Source: Glebionis coronaria
Lineage: Eukaryota > Streptophyta > Magnoliopsida > Asterales > Asteraceae
DNA: 64,000 bases
Reading direction: 5' to 3'
Assembly: GCA_025667525.1 (NCBI GenBank)
Contig: CM046882.1
Coordinates: 504,750,792-504,814,791, forward strand
Part shown: positions 60,113-64,000 of the stretch, in pieces
Position numbering within the stretch: position 1 is the first letter of the stretch
Layout of the letters: every line of letters starts with the position of its first letter
Notes under the pieces: generated by a model
The model's database searches: none
Told to the model about the DNA's origin: nothing
Seen by the model: the letters and a program-made list of their open reading frames with translations, nothing else
Program-made: the position numbers and the translations under genes

Positions 60113-60440
60113 ATCGTGTTGCAGGCTTACAGCCCAAACAATTCGCTTTCCATACCTAAACCGTAAAACCAATAACAAAGGTAACATCATCCGGTATAAG
60201 TACAACCATTTCCATTTCCAAAAACAATAAATAATGGGCACCAAACCGTCACCATGAATCGCTAGTCCCAAAATCATAACATTCCAACATATTGTATCTC
60301 TTTCCATCATTTCATCAAACATTTCTCAGCAACATCCAACTGTCCAAATTTACAATATTAACGTGGTGTCCACCTCACACAACATTTCAACTTCACCGCA
60401 TCGACTCGTTTATGAACTCACACCCCAAGAATGAGTATGT
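60113..60440 (-). pseudogene. Pentatricopeptide-repeat (PPR) gene fragment
   Basis: A minus-strand segment translates, over shifting frames, to PPR-like text: CKFGQLDVAEK, then MFDEMMERDTICWNVMILGL and AIHGDG (60322 to about 60240), then a shifted piece with EMEMVVLIPDD. The order FDEM-x-ERD-x-WN-x-MI-x-GLA-x-HG is typical of plant PLS-class organelle RNA-binding proteins. About one and a half repeats remain with at least two frame changes and no start, so it is a relic, possibly moved by a transposon. Confidence 0.7.
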
Positions 60441-61594
60441 TATCATGCTTTATATAGAGTCACTAAGTGTTGCAGAAATTTCCAGAAATCAAAAGTAGCA
60501 AATAAAAGTTGAAAGTTTGTTAGTAGGGGATAAGCAAAAGTATATATCCCATATATATATCGTAAAAGTAGATGTGCATATCTCTTATACCACAATTTAT
60601 CCCATATGCTTTAATGCATAACTTAATTTCTTGAATTATAGGCTATAGAATAGGTAAAAAATTATTTTGAATGGTTGAGATTGGTTTTTAACACCATCAT
60701 ATGGCTAAAGATGAATGACATGCATGATTTTTTTCTCTCTGCTCCATCAACAATAGAAAGGGAAATTAATCAAAGAGATTTACAAAAAAAAATGTTCAAA
60801 TTTATTCTTTTATACCTAACAACCAATTATATCACAATATATTCAAAAGAAATATATTCTAAATCATATTGTATGTCTTACACAAGTAATTAAACACAGA
60901 ACTACGTAGTTAGAGTATGAGAAAACTTCAATGTAGACCTCAAAAAAAACATAGACCGAATAAACTCATCTTCATCGTCCACGTATACCTTGATCCAATG
61001 GTTGAGATTAATAACCATTTTTATATTAAAAAAACAAAAATAATCCCTAGGTTTGAATCATCATCTCTCTCACACACACAATCACACACACGACCCACCC
61101 ATTGTCACCAACCACCACCACCAACCACCGTCACTGACCACCATTGATTAAAACCCTCGCTACCAACTATGGTCCACCATCCTCTATCTCGATCTAACGC
61201 AACCATAACCCTAGTTTTGCCCCCAAATCACACGATTGATGGATATTCGAGATGAATATGCGGCTAGCATGGGTAAATAAGCTTTGATTCATCGTCCATT
61301 TTGTTTTAAGCTTATTTCGAAGTTTATCATGCTTATTTAGTTTTTATTTTTTATAATTTATTCTTATTTTCATTTGATTTATGCTTATATAAGTCTTTAT
61401 AATTGTTTAATTATTATTAAGTAGTTTTGGTTTAGATTTAATGCTTATTTTGTTTGAATTAATGCTTACTGTAAAATCATATATGATTTCTATGCTTATT
61501 TAGCTGACTGAATTTTTTTTAGAGAATCAAATATGATTCTAAATGCTTATTATTATGATTGATTGGGGATCTTTGACATGCAACTTTTAGTTAA
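60441..61594. other. AT-rich intergenic DNA
   Basis: No gene. It contains a (CA)/(CCACCA) low-complexity patch at 61070-61145. From 61280 on, the word ATGCTTATT recurs (about seven times to 62225). The first AATCATATATGATT palindrome is at 61475-61488. Confidence 0.6.
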
Positions 61595-62040
61595 GAAACA
61601 TGCGATTTTAGTGAAGAATTATGATTTTGTTATATCTTATAGTGATGTTTGACTTATAATTATCAAGTTTGGAGTTACGCTAGAAACGTTATAGAATTGT
61701 TGTTGGATCTTATAGTTGAAAAGTAACAGTTATGTGTGTGAATCATATATGATTCCATACGAATCATATATGATTCTGTTTGAATCATAAATGTGTATTC
61801 AAAATTTGAGAAACATGCGATTTGAATGAAGGATTATGATTTTATTATTTTTAATAGTGATGTTTGACCAAAAACTATCAAGTTTAGCATTACACGAGAA
61901 AAGTTGCAGAATTGTTGTTTGGATCTTATAGTTGAAAGTTTGCAGATGTGTGTGTAAATCATATATGATTCAGTATGAGTCATATATGATTCAGTCTAAA
62001 TCATATATGATTATGTATGAATCATTTATGATTTCCTTAT
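61595..62040. repeat. Two-copy tandem repeat, 215-bp period, ending in palindrome arrays
   Basis: Unit 1 begins GAAACATGCGATTTT at 61595 and unit 2 GAAACATGCGATTTG at 61810. Both continue with AGTGATGTTTGAC, ATCAAGTTT, GAATTGTTGTT and GGATCTTATAGTTGAAA, and end in a run of AATCATATATGATT copies. Confidence 0.85.
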
Positions 62041-62607
62041 AACAAACAATATATGATCTATATATTCGGGTGTTGCTTTACAGGTGGAGAAGATAGAAGT
62101 TTAGAATGAAATTCGTTTTTATAGAAATGAATTGAGGATAATCTATCTGATTTGATTCATCATACATCTTTCAGCTCGCCCTAACATTCTATGAGGTGTA
62201 ATTAGACTTAGAAATTTAGCTATGCTTATTTGTTGATTTTAAGTCAAGTTCTTTTCATTGTGGGGGTTTGTCTCACTTAGAATTTACTTGTATTTTTTGT
62301 TGTAAATAACCTTTCATTTTATTTATTTATTGTATCTTTGCAAAATCTGATGGTATGAAATGTATTCTTACTAGTTAATTTGATTAATTTTTTTACCTGA
62401 TTGATATTCATGGGTGGATCATATATGATTCATGGGTGAATCATATATGATTCTTATAAGAATCATATTTCATTTGCCATAAATTTTATTAAACAATATT
62501 TACAACTTTTTGTTTGGTATTTTGATTTGTGTTAATTGATAAATTGTGTCAAAATTGTGTTAAGTATGAATAATATCATATATGATTCAACATGAATCAT
62601 ATATCAG
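61742..62607. repeat. Arrays of the palindrome AATCATATATGATT at ~21-bp spacing
   Basis: Core ATCATATATGAT or one- or two-base variants start at 61742, 61763, 61784; 61958, 61979, 62000, 62021; 62418, 62440, 62462; and 62575, 62596. Within clusters the spacing is 21 bp (22 bp in the third). The linker is typically TCnnTATGA-like. There are no flanking direct-repeat/spacer features of a CRISPR and no coding potential. Confidence 0.9.
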
Positions 62608-62797
62608 TTTTAGGTATTTTTATAAACCAAATCGGCTAAATTATTAAACATAAAGTAATTCAATCATGAACATCAAAGATAGAGTAATTTATTTTAAATC
62701 CTCATAACACTTCAACAAAAATAAAAAAAAAAAGAATCTAAACAAAGTATGATTTAGAAAAAAAAGAAAACATTCAAGAAGCTTTGTTTGCTTGTTT

Positions 62798-63010
62798 TTA
62801 GCAGCAGCATTTCCAGTTCTTATTCGGTAACGGTAGCAACACTTCCTCCTTCTTTTTCAGCAGCCTAAAAAATCCTTGCTAGTTTTTGAGTCGTGTCAAA
62901 AACTCGATTGCTTCCATGAACATATTCCACACAATATTGTTTACGTTCTCTTTTAAATCAATTTCGTCATAAATTTCTTTACAAATATGCAAATGGATCA
63001 CATGTGACAT
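62798..63010 (-). pseudogene. Possible coding remnant, family unknown
   Basis: From an ATG at 63008-63010 the minus strand reads MSHVIHLHICKEIYDEIDLK and on to EFLTRLKN, then a TAG. The same frame then continues as QGFFRLLKKKEEVLLPLPN to KCCC and TAA at 62798-62800. About 70 codons with a single stop and protein-like composition in a region that is otherwise noise. I cannot assign it. Confidence 0.3.
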
Positions 63011-63040
63011 GAGTTATTGGAAATAAATCATATATGATTA

Positions 63041-63914
63041 AGGTGGTGTTTGTTTTTCTTACAAAAATCTCTTAACAGGCTTTGGATGGTCCCAACATCT
63101 GAATCTGTCAGAGGCAAACACCAAAAAGAGGGTTTGTTTTTTTCTTGGTTCAGATGCAGACAGAGGGTAAATCATTTTCACGGATCAGACTTAAATGGCC
63201 ACTCTTAACGCCTTTCAAACTTTAAAAGATACAAAAGAATGATGCATCCTCCTTGTATTTAAACCTGGACTTCTTTCACAAAATGAAAAACAAAAAGAAG
63301 AAAAAAAACATTCATGGAAGAACAATTTGCCGACCTCCTCGAGTCCTGTCAATTATATGAATGGCATATTGTATGCAATTTGGTTTCTTCTATGGATTGG
63401 CAGATTGCATCCAAAAAAAGAGAATGACATATTGTATGCAATTTTTTTTAATGGGGTTCAATATTTTCTCATTTGAGATAAGGTTTGTTGGTAGAGTAGT
63501 AATTAACGAGTGCTAGAGGGTGAGCAACTTCGTAAATTATGAAATGAGTACAAATTTAAACTTCCAAGTACTAGCTTCAATATATTAATGTGTAAGTAAG
63601 ATTGTGTCAATGGTAGGTTGGCATCCATTTAGTGATAAAAGTATATAAATGTTTGTAGCTTTTAATGTTCTTTTGTTGTACATACGAAGGTAGTATTAGT
63701 TTTTTCTTTTGTGTATTAGCGGGTTAAAAATATCCGGTTAGGTATATTTATCGGGTTTTTTATCATTATTAAAGGCATACAACATATAACAATCAAACCT
63801 CTAAAAAAACAAACAATATTATTTGATTCAGATTCAGACATTTACGCCTCAGTCTCATATTCAAATGTGCGAATCAGATTCAGAGCCTTTTAACAAAAAA
63901 ACAGCACATAAGAC
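63041..63914. mobile_element. Possible Tourist/Harbinger-like element between two palindromes
   Basis: The left edge reads AATCATATATGATTAA then GGTGGTGTTTGTTTTTC; the right edge, complemented, reads AATCATATATGATTAAG then TCTTATGTGCTGTTTTTTTG. TAA could be the 3-bp target duplication. Both ends also hold CTGAATCTG/CAGATTCAG words. The match between ends is loose and the interior shows no transposase, so the call is tentative. Confidence 0.3.
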
Positions 63915-63917
63915 TTA

Positions 63918-63994
63918 ATCATATATGATTAATATTGAATCATATATCATTCAGCATGATTCATATATGATTCATACTGAATCATATATGATTT
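63918..63994. repeat. Fifth palindrome array, running to the window edge
   Basis: ATCATATATGAT-type cores start at 63918, 63939, 63960 and 63981, exactly 21 bp apart. The array may continue beyond the window. Confidence 0.9.
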
Positions 63995-64000
63995 ACCAAG

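Noticed and set aside
61060..61145. Proline/His-rich coding potential (CCACCA repeats)
   Set aside because: Simple-sequence low complexity; the ORF there has no other support.
61742..62040. CRISPR-like spaced repeats
   Set aside because: The repeats are palindromic AT words with 7-bp linkers that are themselves similar. There are no 30-bp unique spacers and no cas genes, and the DNA is plant nuclear.

Overview
The window looks like nuclear DNA of a flowering plant (eudicot). The evidence is a spliced, plastid-targeted lipid desaturase gene with GT-AG introns, a tandem cluster of plant-specific DC1 (Cys/His-rich C1) sequences, and dense Ty1-copia LTR retrotransposons with TGGTATCAGAGC-type primer sites. 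It also holds hAT-type MITEs, a Helitron-like end and AT-rich intergenic DNA. The retroelement set would fit Asteraceae, but that is a guess; nothing here fixes the species.

Layout. 1-3427: right end of a minus-strand Sirevirus-like copia element (SV1: broken gag plus 5' LTR) that runs off the left edge. 3428-5151: a three-copy ~195-bp tandem repeat and the LTR-bearing end of a decayed retroelement. 5445-5735: a foldback element. 7245-8798: the one gene that looks intact, a five-exon palmitoyl-MGDG delta-7 desaturase (FAD5/ADS3 type). 8906-55500: four tandem DC1 units, all on the minus strand and all carrying frame breaks (A 9995-11194; B 12902-13799 plus 22794-23165; C 33193-34511; D 53690-55008), pushed apart by retrotransposons. 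55500-64000: three hAT-like MITEs, a 90-codon unassigned ORF, a Helitron-like terminus, a PPR remnant, and an AT-rich tract with arrays of the palindrome AATCATATATGATT at 21-bp phasing.

Retroelements in the cluster. TE1 (13800-22788, minus, 459-bp LTRs, TSD CAAAA) interrupts unit B inside its second DC1 domain. A 2.7-kb non-autonomous LTR element (16588-19285, plus) sits inside TE1's integrase. TE2 (23392-31474) and TE3 (34738-52105) are the same plus-strand copia element. They share the TSD ACGAA and a nonsense codon, so they are best read as one insertion later copied by segmental duplication. A 9.1-kb Sirevirus-like element (SV2, 35913-44989, minus, TSD AATTG) later entered the leader of TE3 only. 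A 155-bp solo LTR lies beside unit C.

How it fits together. The desaturase would act in plastid galactolipid desaturation and has no evident functional link to its neighbours. The DC1 cluster records repeated unequal exchange. In the middle of the unit A resembles C and B resembles D, while C and D share their left flanks and B and C share their right flanks. I see no coherent new biochemical system. The most unusual signals are the 21-bp-phased palindrome arrays, the palindromic module shared by the SV LTR and gag coding region, the GCGYTGA repeats of the nested non-autonomous element, and the same-site twin retroelements.
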